The translations under genes and the position numbers were made by a program. From Paramarasmius palmivorus (lineage: Eukaryota > Basidiomycota > Agaricomycetes > Agaricales > Marasmiaceae), in NCBI GenBank assembly GCA_037176845.1, contig JAYKXP010000187.1:1-64000 (forward strand): a stretch of DNA of 64,000 nucleotides, read 5' to 3'. Below the pieces are notes generated by a model. That model made no database searches. It was not told where the DNA came from and worked only from the letters and a program-made list of their open reading frames with translations. The number at the start of each line of letters is the position of its first letter. The first letter of the stretch is position 1. Shown here in pieces: positions 22,200 to 33,599 of this stretch.

Positions 22200-23010
22200 C
22201 AGTAAAACTCATTCAGAAACGGGAATCGGGGTAGAGAGCACTTACATCTACCGAGTTCTTCTGCCTGAGTTCTCAGTACTTCCCTGACCAAAGAACGAGG
22301 ATGAGCCACAGAACACAAGTAGTAGATAGCGAGAACACACTGACTGGATTAAACCCCGAACGAGACATAGTCATTCCCGTTAATGAACGTTTATCACCTG
22401 GGAGGCGAGTTCAAGAATGGATGTTTGCGTTCGGCAGCATGTGGTCTCTCGGTGTAGTATAGCCTATACCATCAACCCAACCCGATGCTTGTCTATCTCG
22501 TTCAATATGTGCATGACTTTTTTTGTCCCACTATCCCCGCTTTGCGTCGATGGATTCAGTGGTGGATGCTGTCCTAGTTGGAACAAGATATCAGGAAAGG
22601 AAGAGCTATAACGAAAGGAACAGACGCACCAATGGCCATATTGATTATTTCGTTTCTTATATCTCGAGTTCGAGTACTGGCCGGTCAATGTTTCAATATC
22701 GACGAGTTCGAGCAGAGGTGAATGCCCGAAAGAAGGTACCTTCGTCGACATGGCACCTAGTCAAAGGCGGGAGTTATCGATCTTTCTATGGCCTTGCGCT
22801 GAACACGAAGGTCAGCAAAAGAGAAGCATCATACGGAGAAATATCAATACGTACCACTGCCAGTAAAGATATCCATTCGCTGATATCAGCGAGTCGCTAC
22901 CAGCAACCAGGTTTATCCCAAACGTTCTGAGCCACTCTTTCTAACCCTCGCCTGCACCCAATCCGCCATCCATCACAGACTCAACACGATACCCAGATGC
23001 CATCGAGCCA
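22200..23010 (-). repeat. S-family segment, copy 1
   Basis: Minus-strand pieces that recur at 58.4-59.2 kb and 63.4-64.0 kb. They include SLISANGYLYW (about 22862-22895), an intron with a TTTGCTGACC-type branch region, LLELVDIETLTGQYSNSRYK (about 22640-22720), a donor GTGCGTCTGTTCCT, and KKVMHILNEIDKHRVGLMV before a stop near 22464. The exons splice plausibly here and more poorly in the other copies. The segment may be part of the Q/R family rather than a separate gene. Function unknown. Confidence 0.35.
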
Positions 23011-23329
23011 GAGGAAACGAAGTAGCATCGATTTGCTGGTGTCGGAACCTCAGGGCGACACCTGTTGTCTATCCAGAAAGTTCGGGATAAACGATAGGTA
23101 TCGACACCTCAAGACTCATTGAGCCTCCAACGTTCAACAGCCGATATACGACGACACCTAGGAAGAGTCCAGATCTCGGCGAAAAGGCACACTGAGAACA
23201 CCGCCACGAAAAACGAAGATCTCGGGCTCGTGCAATGGGACGTGGTGTAGGCACTACTCCCAGAGCTGCCAGCTTCCAGCTTGATCCTTTGATGACATAG
23301 ATCCACATCTACATCCGAGTCTTGGTTGG

Positions 23330-26240
23330 TAGATCAGCCGGCGAAGCTTGATGCAGCTGAGGGAGCTAGGAAGGCTCACAACCCGAGCTCGGTGTATGGA
23401 TCTGAAGGACGGCGTCGGAAATATAGGGCTACGAGGCGAGATGAAGGTGAAGAGTTGATGTTTGCGCTAGATCGAGATGGTCGTGTATCGAGGAGGTATG
23501 TGTGGGTGTGGTAATGATAACGAGGCAAAAGAAGGACATGGCTGCACGCTGCCACTACAAAAACATCGTTGCTTGCTATGGATGACACGATATCAGTGAG
23601 ACGGATCGAAAAAGTGTGGTATGAAAACTTACTGCTTTATGCGGTAGGACACCAACAATTGAACAAACCGATCTAAACCGTCATTTCCACCATGAAAGTT
23701 GTATTTACAAGCCTTTCGTCACCACAGCGAGCAGCTTTGTGGCTTGTTGCAATACACGAGATAGCCGGGCTCGATAGCTACGCGGAGAAAACGAGCAGGT
23801 GGAACTGGGATCGGTTATTCTGAGTGCGTTGGCATTGGGAATGTTCATGGCTGCGGTAGGAGGGACAATATATGAGGAATGAGGCTGGGAGACTCGTGGA
23901 GGCGTTTATCCAGCAGAGTCTCGAGAGGTAGGTGCAGGAAACGTACAGCATGAGGACTACAGGACGTGGGCAGTAGAGCAGAGGACAATGGATGGGTTGC
24001 AATGGGAGTGGGAGGTATGAAAGAGTAGTTCAAGGCCCATGTCGCGTAGGTAGCGCAACGGAGGCCTAGTATCCTTGACTGAGGTTGCGTTGAGTGTACC
24101 GTAGCGGTTTGAGTCTGGAATTGGGAATGGGGTTGAGGTGGTGTCGAAAAGCGCGTTTGGAAAGGTAATACAAAGGTGTTGGATTAATGATAGGGAATAA
24201 TAGGTCTTTGCTGAAGGTGTTGATGATGTTCTAGGCTTGCATTTGCCTTGGAGAAGCTATGAGTGACAGTGAAAAAACGTAGAGTAGCGTACACCAGAAA
24301 CCCGATGTCATACCTTCAACATGATTCTATCATGAAGTCGATCTTGCTAGGATACTGGAAAGGTATATTAAATCTGAGAACGGAGCATAGAGAACGTTTC
24401 ACCATACCTTTATAGCACTGTGAATGGATGCACATGGCCCATGGACGAGGTGAACGTTTTGGAAAGAGAAGCGCCGGCACGGCGAAACGCTTACACCTCG
24501 ACCATCACGACCCTTTTCCTCACTCATCCAACGCTCCTCTGAGGATTCCAATTCCACATACACGCTCCTTTTCCAACACCACGAAAGGTACTTGTTTCTC
24601 TGACTACATCCTTTGCCGCACTCTCAAATTATCTCTTAGGGCAAAACCACGCGCGTTACATCTCCGACCTCAACATCCCGGCTTCTTTCGTTGCTATGAG
24701 TAGGCTGGATGGCTAGCAAAGGTGCATTTTCAAGTTCCCCACTCAGCTCCCGCTCTCATAACCTCAACTCCTGCCTAGGATTTGCACTCGAAGCTCAACA
24801 CGCCCTTCCAGGTCCTGGTCCTTCCACCTCGGAACTACAACCAACAACACCCTCGGGTACACTCCCATAGTTCCAGTCCTACCGTGCACCCTGCCGACTA
24901 TACTCTGCCTCCGCTCCAAATTTGCGCTTGCCAGATGAATCCTCGCGTCATGGAATCGATGAAACTTCTCTCGCGCCCAACCGACACCAAGACCCCAAAT
25001 CCACACCCCTCGGCTTCGGTAGCCCAGCTCTAGGTTATCTTCACCCAAACCTGACGGTTGACGGAGAGCAGATTGCGTAGTTGGCTCTATCAGCCGGGAC
25101 ATAGGGCTTGAAAGCTTGAACGTTGAACTTTGTACAGGTGAGTACCATCCCATATCTACGTCAAGGCCTTGCTTTTACTTACTCCTACCGTAGCCTAGAT
25201 CCCAAGAATACGCATGCACATCTCAAACCTGAACGACTACACAAACATCAACACACCCTGCCTCCCACTGCAGTGAATGTCCTTGTATTCCCGCATCTCG
25301 ATGATCACCTACCGAACTTCGTGCAGATATTGGCCGTCCTTCAACGTTAACAGCTTCAACATCGGACGCAAAGACAATTTTAGGTTATTGGGTAGCCGGA
25401 GCTCTGGGTTATATTCTAACGTTCGACTGGGACATTAGCTGGGATAATCGTCGAGGTCGATTGAGGGTTGAGAGCAAAACTCGAGAGATCCTCGAGAGGA
25501 GCGGTCACAGAGCAGGGTAAGTAGCATTGAGATACAAGCATGTTGCTATCGAGACCCTGATCCTTTTCTAGGGCAACGTAGAAAGCTTGCACCCAGATGT
25601 ACCTTACCCGAGTTCTTTCCATTTTTGGAAGGACCTTTACTGTATATGTACATCGACATTGTAATTCGGAATCGAAGAAGTGTTGTGTGTACGTATAAGA
25701 TACATGGTTGTAGAATGGATAGTGGAAAAAATTCTGATACGGGATATCATCATGACCGCTATCCACGTAGACCTTTTCGAAACAGAAGTGAGAAAGGCAC
25801 ATTTCCAATTTCGCGATGCCCGGAAGGCAGTGGGTGTCTTCAAGAGTGGTTTTTGAGAATCTTTCGCGACGCTAACTGTCGTTCGTTCTTGCTGTACAGA
25901 GAACGAAATCGATATCGGTTGATAGCGGAAAAAAAGGAGGAGTACCCACAGAAACAGCAAGAATAGTAGCGCTCCCAGCCTTGCTTCATGCACCGCTTTT
26001 CTCCCACCCAAGGCCAACCAAGCTTATCCCCTTCCCATCTCCTCATCCCCTCCAATGTCGCCGTGTTTGAGTATAGGAGGCGTCCAATGGGTGCTCGAAC
26101 AATACCCCCAGCTGACAGCTGCCAGTTTTACTTCGAGAACTTGGCCCAAACGACTAAACGGCCTCATCTCGTTGGACAGGTCTTGTCAGCGAAGTGAGGA
26201 AGGTGCCAGAGCTCGAGTGAAGGTGGAGCTGGGGGTGTAG
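23330..26240. repeat. Q/P divergent module, copy 4
   Basis: Q sequence on the minus strand from about 24450 down to 23380 matches copy 7 in words such as CATGTCGCG...GTAGCGCAAC and ACCGTAGCGGTTTGAG near 24040-24110. The Q1/P1 junction is at about 24430-24530. The plus side includes an exon with LKPERLHKHQHTLP (about 25220-25260), then ALGYILTFDWDISWDNRRGR (about 25400-25470), an intron 25517-25571, and a 3' exon ending KVELGV-stop at 26240. The FDWDISWD segment is the best preserved P core in the window. Frames are interrupted, so I treat it as a decayed copy. Confidence 0.4.
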
Positions 26241-26259
26241 ATCAAGGGAGCCGAAGAAA

Positions 26260-29200
26260 GGGAAATGTGAGCTTCGGTTGGCGGAACAACCAGCGAAGCC
26301 TCATGCGGCTCAGGAAGATTGGAACTCGACGATCTGGGGTTTGGGATTGTGAGAATGTTGGCTATGAGGAGGTAGGCAGGTGGAGAGTTGACGCGCTGAC
26401 GTCTGGAGATCGAGGAGGAAGGACCTGTGGGTTTAGACACCGTAGTAAGGCGACAGGGGAGAACGCTCTTTCCAAGCCTGCCAATGGCTAGGACTGGGCT
26501 CCAGCGAGCTTTCGTTGCTGCTGCAGATCACCGTATGTCAGTAAGACGCGTCGAAAAAGTGGGGGATAGTGTCTACTTACCCCGCGATGTCATACCAACA
26601 AGCCAACTCAAACATTGTTTCTACCCTACCCATCCTTGTATCCAAAACCCCATCGCCACCCTATGAACGTTATATGAACCACCATAAGCCTGTTCGCGAC
26701 TTGGTGGAATGGACAACACAAAGCCCGATAGCTAGCGTGAACAAAGGGAGTGCGTAGTTCTGGCATTCTTGGTTGCAGTAGCAGGAGGGATTCACGAGGA
26801 AGGGGGCTGGTTATCTCATGGCGACGTTCATCGTGCAGTGTCTTGAGAGGTGGGGAAGGAAAAGGTGCAGTGTGAGGACTACAATGCCAGGATGGAGTAC
26901 ATCATCATCATGTCACTGGACGCGTTGTAATGCGAGGGCGAGGGAAGCAAAGGTATGTATCTAGCCCATATTGTAGAAGGAGGGAAACTTCAGCGCTCAG
27001 CCTCGGTTGAGGTGTATGAAGTTGTGGTGACGGTACTGTAGCGGTTTTAGCTTGTAGTGACTGGCAATGGGGTCGTGGTGGTGTCGGGGAGTGCGGTTGA
27101 GAAGGTGACAGAGATATGTTGAGTTATCCACGGAGAAGAATATATTCTCGAAGATTTAGATAGAAATTTGGGCTTGTAGTTGGCTTGGACGAGCTATGAG
27201 TGATGATGAAAAAAGACTAGAGAACATACCAACTGCAGCTTGGGTGATTCTATATCTTGAGGTCTGTTTTTGCTGAGGTTCTGAAGGGTATGTTAAATCC
27301 AAGAATAATACGCAGAAAACAGTTGAACGCACCTTTATAGGCCCACAGAAATGAAAGCGTTGAAGGAAGTGGTTGTTTCGAGGAAAGCCAAGCGCCGGCG
27401 GCGAACATGCTTGCATCTCGACCACCATGTCACCTTTCCTGCTTGTCTGAGGGCTATAGTTCGGCCGTACACATCTTTCTCAGAGTAAGAGGCACGCGTT
27501 CTTTTCTCTACATCGCTTGCAGCACGCTCATTTGATCCCAGGGCAAAGCTACGCATCATCCCTCCGACCTCAACATTCCGGCTTTTGCTGCTCAGAGTGG
27601 GGACTTCGCCAAGTGAAGAACTATGAAAAGGTGCGTTTTTGACGTTTTAGCTCATTTCACGTTCTCATAGCCTCGACGACACCCAGTAGTTGACCTCAAA
27701 GTGGCTTTGTATATCGAAACCACCAACATCTTGAACCAACACTGCATGAACTCTTGAAGCTCCAACCTACCCTGTACCCCCCTACTTGAATTTGTGTGCA
27801 CAAGAGCATCTCATAAATATAACGACGGAAGCTGGCGACCGAGTGGAACACGATACCTGGAAGACTAAAGGTACGTTCTTGTCTTATTTCTCGTCTATAA
27901 ACTAATCTCACCGTCCTTGATTATAGGATTCAGAGCGACAGAGAGTGTATGTACGCGAGGAGTGGCGTCTTGGATCTTGGTTCACCACTCGCAGTATCCG
28001 CACCAACCCTCAGCTGTGCGCTGAGCGTTGCAACCACCAGCTCCTCCAGGGCCTAGACATTCCTGAACACAGAAAACTCACCTTTACCAACACTTCGTAG
28101 GCTTTAGCGTACCTCAGTACTTGAAACTGGGGACGTCAAATACCGATACGCAACCCTTTCGCTTGGTACTCCCCTGTCAGATGGTTACAAACTCTTGACT
28201 TCTCAACATCCCGAGATCTTGGCTCACGGAATAGCGCATTCGTTCGATTGGGGTGCTTTTGAGCGAAGAATAGTATTGGGATATCTGCACGCGAGCCCAT
28301 TCTACTAGCTCAGAGGTGAACGTCAGCTTGACCTTTGTTTCGAAGGTGAACGACGCATCTCCATCTCTAGACTATGCACGTTTACTCACTACGCACCGTA
28401 GGTTCCAAACGCGAACTAGTGTTCGTTCTACTTAGGCCCTACATTGTGGCAAGGTGGATCCCAAGGATCTCCGCGGTACAGAACAAAAAGATAGCCAAGC
28501 TACCGTGTTGCCCTGCCTCTGCGAACGTGCTCTTGCTAGCACCTACAGGGATTGTCACGGAACCTACTGCCCCATTCTTGTATCAAACGTTTGGTCTCTA
28601 CACGCGCGCAGCCGACACTAACACTCCAAGTCGACAACTCAAGGCTTTGGTGGTCTAGAAGTCGGTTTATCGTCACTCAAGGGCCCAGTGTTGTAAGGAG
28701 AGTGGACCTCTATAGGCGTCCGCTTGAACTTTGATACTAAAGGTGAAAACACGTCTCTCAGAGTCATAACGCAGCTTTGACTCATTATACACCCTAGATC
28801 CCAACACCTTACAACCCAAACCTGAACAAGAACACGGACACGTTGCGCCCCATCCACCTCACATTCTTGCACCTCAAGAATTGCTCATACCCCCGCCGAC
28901 ATCTACAATTCGACATACAACCTATTCCCATACCTGAACCAGCGCGATTGATACCTAGGATTGATGTTGTCGCCGAGACGTGACGTTTCAGTGGTACAGG
29001 GCTAGCTCATCTGCTAAAGTTGGATGCGTCGACGATTTGGGGTATCGTAAAGCCGCGTTTCGGGTACTATACCAAGGTTCAGCATTGGATTGGAACATCA
29101 GTTGGGATAGACGTCGAGTGGTTCAGTTGCTAGTTGAGCTTAGGAGATCATTGGGAGCGGTGAGAGTCTGGTAAGTAGCCTTGGAATTTACTAGCCGGTC
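26260..29200. repeat. Q/P divergent module, copy 5
   Basis: The Q exon 1/P exon 1 junction is at about 27340-27440. Minus strand: VVEMQACSPPALGFPRNNHF then donor GTGCGTTCAAC. Plus strand: ALKEVVVSRKAKRRRRT. An exon with THHPSDLNIPAFAAQSGDFA follows at about 27550-27620. Further right, 28.7-29.17 kb holds a P core relative (SALDWNISWDRRRVVQLLVE, about 29085-29145). Q sequence to the left extends to about 26260. I cannot splice a full-length product on either strand. Confidence 0.4.
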
Positions 29201-29559
29201 GTTTTCAAGGCGCTGATTCTTTTCTATAGCAATGGGCATAGACGGGGTGTACAAGGGCTGTGTGAGCTCACCCTGTGTTTCCTAGGCCTTTCCCGAAATG
29301 GAAGGATGTTTACCGTCTTCGGAAATCATGAAGCAAGTGCATGATCAATAGGTATCGCGTTGCCGTATAAACAAGGACTATGGGCTACATAGCGATAATT
29401 TACAAGCTAGTAGGATGCACAAGTCCCGCCACAATGAATCTCTTGTACACTCTGATACCAGATATAATGTGTCGTTCTTCCCTGGTGCTCCCCAAGGATC
29501 CGGGCTGATATAGTTGATTCTCCACGGCGCAGTAACCATCTTCACACCAACATCAAAAC

Positions 29560-30560
29560 GATGATGGTTGAATCAGGTAATGGCAGCTGTGATTCCGCAT
29601 CCATACGAGGGGTCGCGGGCGAAGTACCAGTTGAATGAGAGATGTTTTCTTGTCTTGTGCGCGTTTGAAGCAAAGTCGAAAGTCATCGATGATGGCTATC
29701 ATGACTTGATTAGCAGTGGTTCCTCGACAAAAAACATGGACGGTTTACAATGCTGTTCCCATTCACCTACGGAATCCCGAGCCCGCTGAAGATAGCATGT
29801 CCCTGCGACATCCATAAACGCACGAAAGCATCCCACATTTTCACCGCCCGTACATCGTACAGAGACTCGAAAGATCTAAACGTTCGAAGACTTCAACACG
29901 AACCTACATCTCCAATCAGTCCCAGGAACCGCGGGACCAACTCAAAACGTACCTCGCCGCACAAGTGTATCCTTTTGCATAACATCTGATACGCCAAAAC
30001 ACCAAAATGCCTCTCCAAAGGGAAATATAACCCTTTGTCTTTGTCTGCCGAACAATTTCTTGGGATAGACTGCGCCTAGGATAGAATGAAAGGACGGATT
30101 TTGCATCTTGGTTCCTCGGAACCGCTTTGACCTGTAGATCCCTTCGAGATAGTGCGCGCTGGAAGAACCCGGACGAGATACTGGAAACATGCGCTAGTGT
30201 GGTTGTAGGCCTGGAGATCGAGGCCTGGGAGAGGATAGTTGCGGCCAGAAAGTGCGGTGGGCATCGTTGACCAAACCAGGTGTGAAGCGAATGAACCACA
30301 AGCATAAGATCCCTTGCGCAAGTTGCCAGACATAGGTTCGATCCAAGGTTTGCGAAGCAGCTAAACACTCGACTATGAATCATCAGGTTGATCTTCTGGA
30401 AGAGTGACAATGACATACCATCCGCTCATCCAACCCTTGTGCGCTAGCCAGCTAAGAAAGGAGACGTTAGAAATCAGATACAGAAGGACTCGGAGAGAAG
30501 CAAGTCTTGGACACACATAAGAAAAGTATATGAAGAACATCGCAATCCAACCCAGTCCAA
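29560..30560 (-). pseudogene. Gene C: broken pseudokinase-like family copy
   Basis: Recognisable exons in family order: GLGWIAMFFIYFSY (donor GTGTGT), LASAQGLDERM, then WIEPMSGNLRKGSYACG and LDLQAYNHTSACFQYLVRVL. A frameshift at about 30130-30160 moves the match into another frame (RNQDAKSVLSFYPR). The later exon reads MWDAFVRLWMSQGHAIFSGL and then hits a stop where A and D read on. The N-terminal GG/GDQ exon and the C-terminal IYLFIRP domain are not recognisable. A frameshift plus an in-frame stop make this a pseudogene. Confidence 0.65.
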
Positions 30561-30899
30561 CTCTTCTCTGTTGCGTATCCAGGAAACGATACAAACCACG
30601 CTCTCCCAGCGATATACTCTTGCCGGACACGTATCCTGCGCATCTTCTCTGCAAAAGACGGAGCAAAAGAAAGAGGCACCGAGCATATTGTTCTTCCTCC
30701 TTTGGCGGGCACTGAAGACGCGTACAGTGCTTTCCCGGACACAAAAAGCCTCGGTAGTAGACGTCGAGACCATCATGATTGCAGGGTGTGATGTCGGTTC
30801 ATGATGGAGGAAGCGCGGCTGAATCTCGTTCTTGTAAGTGTCGTGTTGGGGATCCACAATTCCTCGCATCTCCTGCATGCCACATAGTCTTCGGTGCCT

Positions 30900-33082
30900 C
30901 ATTCTCGCACAAATCTGAAAACGCGAATGAATGGTTCAGTCTGGGGGATATTCACTGCGGAGCGAGGTTTACACACCTTGCCTAAGATATTCACGTTGAC
31001 ATCCGTGTGGTTTTGGTAGTTTTCCCTTGAGCCTTCGAGCTCAAGAGGTACTAGAGATGCACCTTGGCTTCCACCACCGATCGTATCCTATGCTTGCCTG
31101 CTCTTCATGGGCACTAGAGCCCTTCGTGACGATGGAATTTGGAGCCAGCAGTAGTAATAGCCAAATATACCAGCTAGAGTAATTGTTGGCGTCAGAAACT
31201 GAAGACCGAGGAAGAGGAAAAGGTACAGATGTACCAATGCCCGCATCATCCCACCTTCGAGAACAACCAATTACGCATTCGAACGAGGAAACCTTCTTTG
31301 GAAAAGACATCGTATCGCGCTAAACGTAACTATCAGTAAAAGACAATACGCTGACTCGGTGAACGTTAGAACATACCCATTTACAGCGCTTTCGGAAAAC
31401 CTTGAGACCTGAGCATTTTTTTGATCGCCTGCATCAGTAAGTTTACATCATGCCCTTTTTCGGCACGCCAGCGACACGCAGGCAACCTTTTCGGCACGCT
31501 GGCCAAAGGTGGCAGGCTAGACCCACTTTACCTAAAGGTCGGCCAATTTTTTCGGTCCGAGGAGACCCTAGTAAAGGCCGAAAAGGTGCCAAAGGCGGCA
31601 GGCGGCAGGCTAGGTACCTCTCCCGAAAGGTTGCTTCGTCGTCAAACTGACCGCGGACCAAAAATCATTTCATATATATAGACTATGTATGTGATATACT
31701 AGGATTAGTATTACATAGGACACAAAATCAGAGGCATCTAAGTCAAAGAACCAAGAAGAAGCCAAGCAAGTGCGGGAATCGGCACTGGTATCAAGAAACG
31801 GGTATCAAATCTGCTGTTCCATTTTTCGGACGCTTTGGAGGCATACTATGTTAAAAAATACGTTAATCATACATCCTATGAATTCATAGAATAGTCATTG
31901 TATGTACATTTATTGTATCTCAAATGTCAAGTCATCGGCCTTTTCGACCTTTCGACCGTTGGCCTGCGAAAAGGTCGAAAAGGTCGGAAAGGCCGGAAAA
32001 GGCCCGAAGGCAAATTGTTAACTTACTGATGTGTAAAATAAATCAAATTAATTCCGGATATAGTAATTCTTCACGCCTGCCAGTCTTTTTGTGGTTCTCC
32101 CACTCGCAAAGTGCCTGTAATTCATGAGCCCTACATTGTTAAATATTAGAGTGTGTCATGAGCAGAGTTTAGGATTAGGAACCAGTCTATGGGGCTTCAG
32201 GATATCCAACGGGGTGCTGATATGGAAGGCACTGGATAATAAATGAACACTCACCTTCCAGTCACTGTCCTGATAACTTTAACAACTGAAATAACCTGAT
32301 ATGACTTGACATGCCACTTTACCTGGTCCGAAGCATTAGAAACAACTAAAAGATACCAAAAGGCGGGACAAGACAGTTGCGTGTCTAAACGATTTCGGCG
32401 GCTAAGCCATGGTTTACTATATCTGGAATTTATTTAATTTATTTACAGGCCATCAAAAAAAGTGCGCGGGTCTCAAGGTTTTCCGAAAACGCTGTAACGA
32501 TGAGCTTTGCTACGATGCTATCGAATCCTCGGTTTAGCGGCCCAAGGAACCACGATGACCGCGGAAAACCCGGAACCGAGGAACATGCCCAATTTTACAC
32601 CTTCGAAACTGTAGAGACGCACGCGGCCACCTGGCAGCTGCCATCTTTCTGATAGACCTAATCCTTCGACAACAACTTTTTCTCGAGTCCGAGGCATTGC
32701 CTATACCCCCAATAGTATCGGGGGAATGACCATAGAACATTCCACACCCAGATGAACCGGGAATCCCCAAACGTGAAGCGGAATGGGAAAATGGGATGGG
32801 AAGAGTCGGGTTACTGGTCAGGAGATAGACAGAGCATGAGTCGTTGATATTCTGGAACCAACTTGGGTATTGATGAGGTGGTGTGTTGGGTGCAGGACGA
32901 GGTTGAGCAACTATGTGTTTGACTGAAAGCCTTGAGCTAGAGCTCTGGAAGATACCGCTGTAGATGAATGTAAGTAAAACGCGCTGAAGGGGTGAGGAAC
33001 GAGTACTTACCCCGGGCATTATATAGTAGGTAGAACCAGCAATCACACCTCCAAGTAACTTCCACCGTGCCAACCTCTGCAT
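30900..33082 (-). pseudogene. R-family remnant, copy 2, interrupted by a transposon
   Basis: Homologous to copy 1 at 13.2-14.2 kb. The 5' part (33082-32534) includes a TTPPHQYPSW-like region and ends in GHVPRFRVFRGHRGS or, in another frame, KLGMFLGSGFSAVIVVPWAA, the counterpart of the hydrophobic segment in copy 1. The match resumes left of the inserted element (31380-30950), with a shared CCTCGCTCCGCAGTGAATAT-type block at about 30940-30970. The element at 31381-32497 separates the two halves, and the frames around it are also decayed. From 33090 to 33600 I see no gene. Confidence 0.45.
31381..32497. mobile_element. Non-autonomous TIR DNA transposon, ~1.1 kb
   Basis: The left end (31381 on) starts TTACAGCGCTTTCGGAAAAC and the right end (to 32497) is its reverse complement with few mismatches. 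The terminal inverted repeats are about 50 bp long and share the CCTTGAGACC block and a poly-T/poly-A run. The ends can be read as CAGCG...CGCTG flanked by TA, which suggests a Tc1/mariner-like TA target, or TTA/TAA as in PIF/Harbinger. Inside are two GC-rich patches (31450-31650 and 31925-32020) rich in GGCCTTTTCG/CGAAAAGGCC inverted words, and no transposase frame. It sits inside an R-family remnant whose paralog at about 13.73 kb lacks it. Confidence 0.75.
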
Positions 33083-33599
33083 CTGTGCTTATTGTCACCA
33101 AAACAACCAGCAAGAGGTTTTTCGCGAGTGACTTGGCTGGAAGGGCCGGCTGAAAAAGGAGCAGATCAGGTGTGTTTGTGTTGTGGACTGCGTTGGGGGA
33201 CCAGCGGTCTGGGGCAGCCGTCAAATACAAAGGCAAGAAAGTCCCACACGTATGCTACAATAGTCCCGCGCGCCTGTCCATAGATAGACCACCCGCGGGT
33301 ACACATTCCTAATATATCCATAGTACACACACGTGGTATCCAGTTCACATGATTAATACAATGTGTTACAACTTACCCAGGAGTGTGTTTATTCTTCCAT
33401 TCGAGTTGCTCAACGATGATCCTCAGTATGGTGGTGCGTATGTTCCTCTTATCCGCTGCATCCTTTTTTGCTGATATTCAGAAGGAATATTGACGGCTCC
33501 TGTCAGTGCGTTGGCAGATATAGTGCATCTATTCTGTGTATGAGAAGGAGTGTGACGGGGCGTTCGCACTAGTTGTCGCTGGGGGTTGTGCATTGTTTG

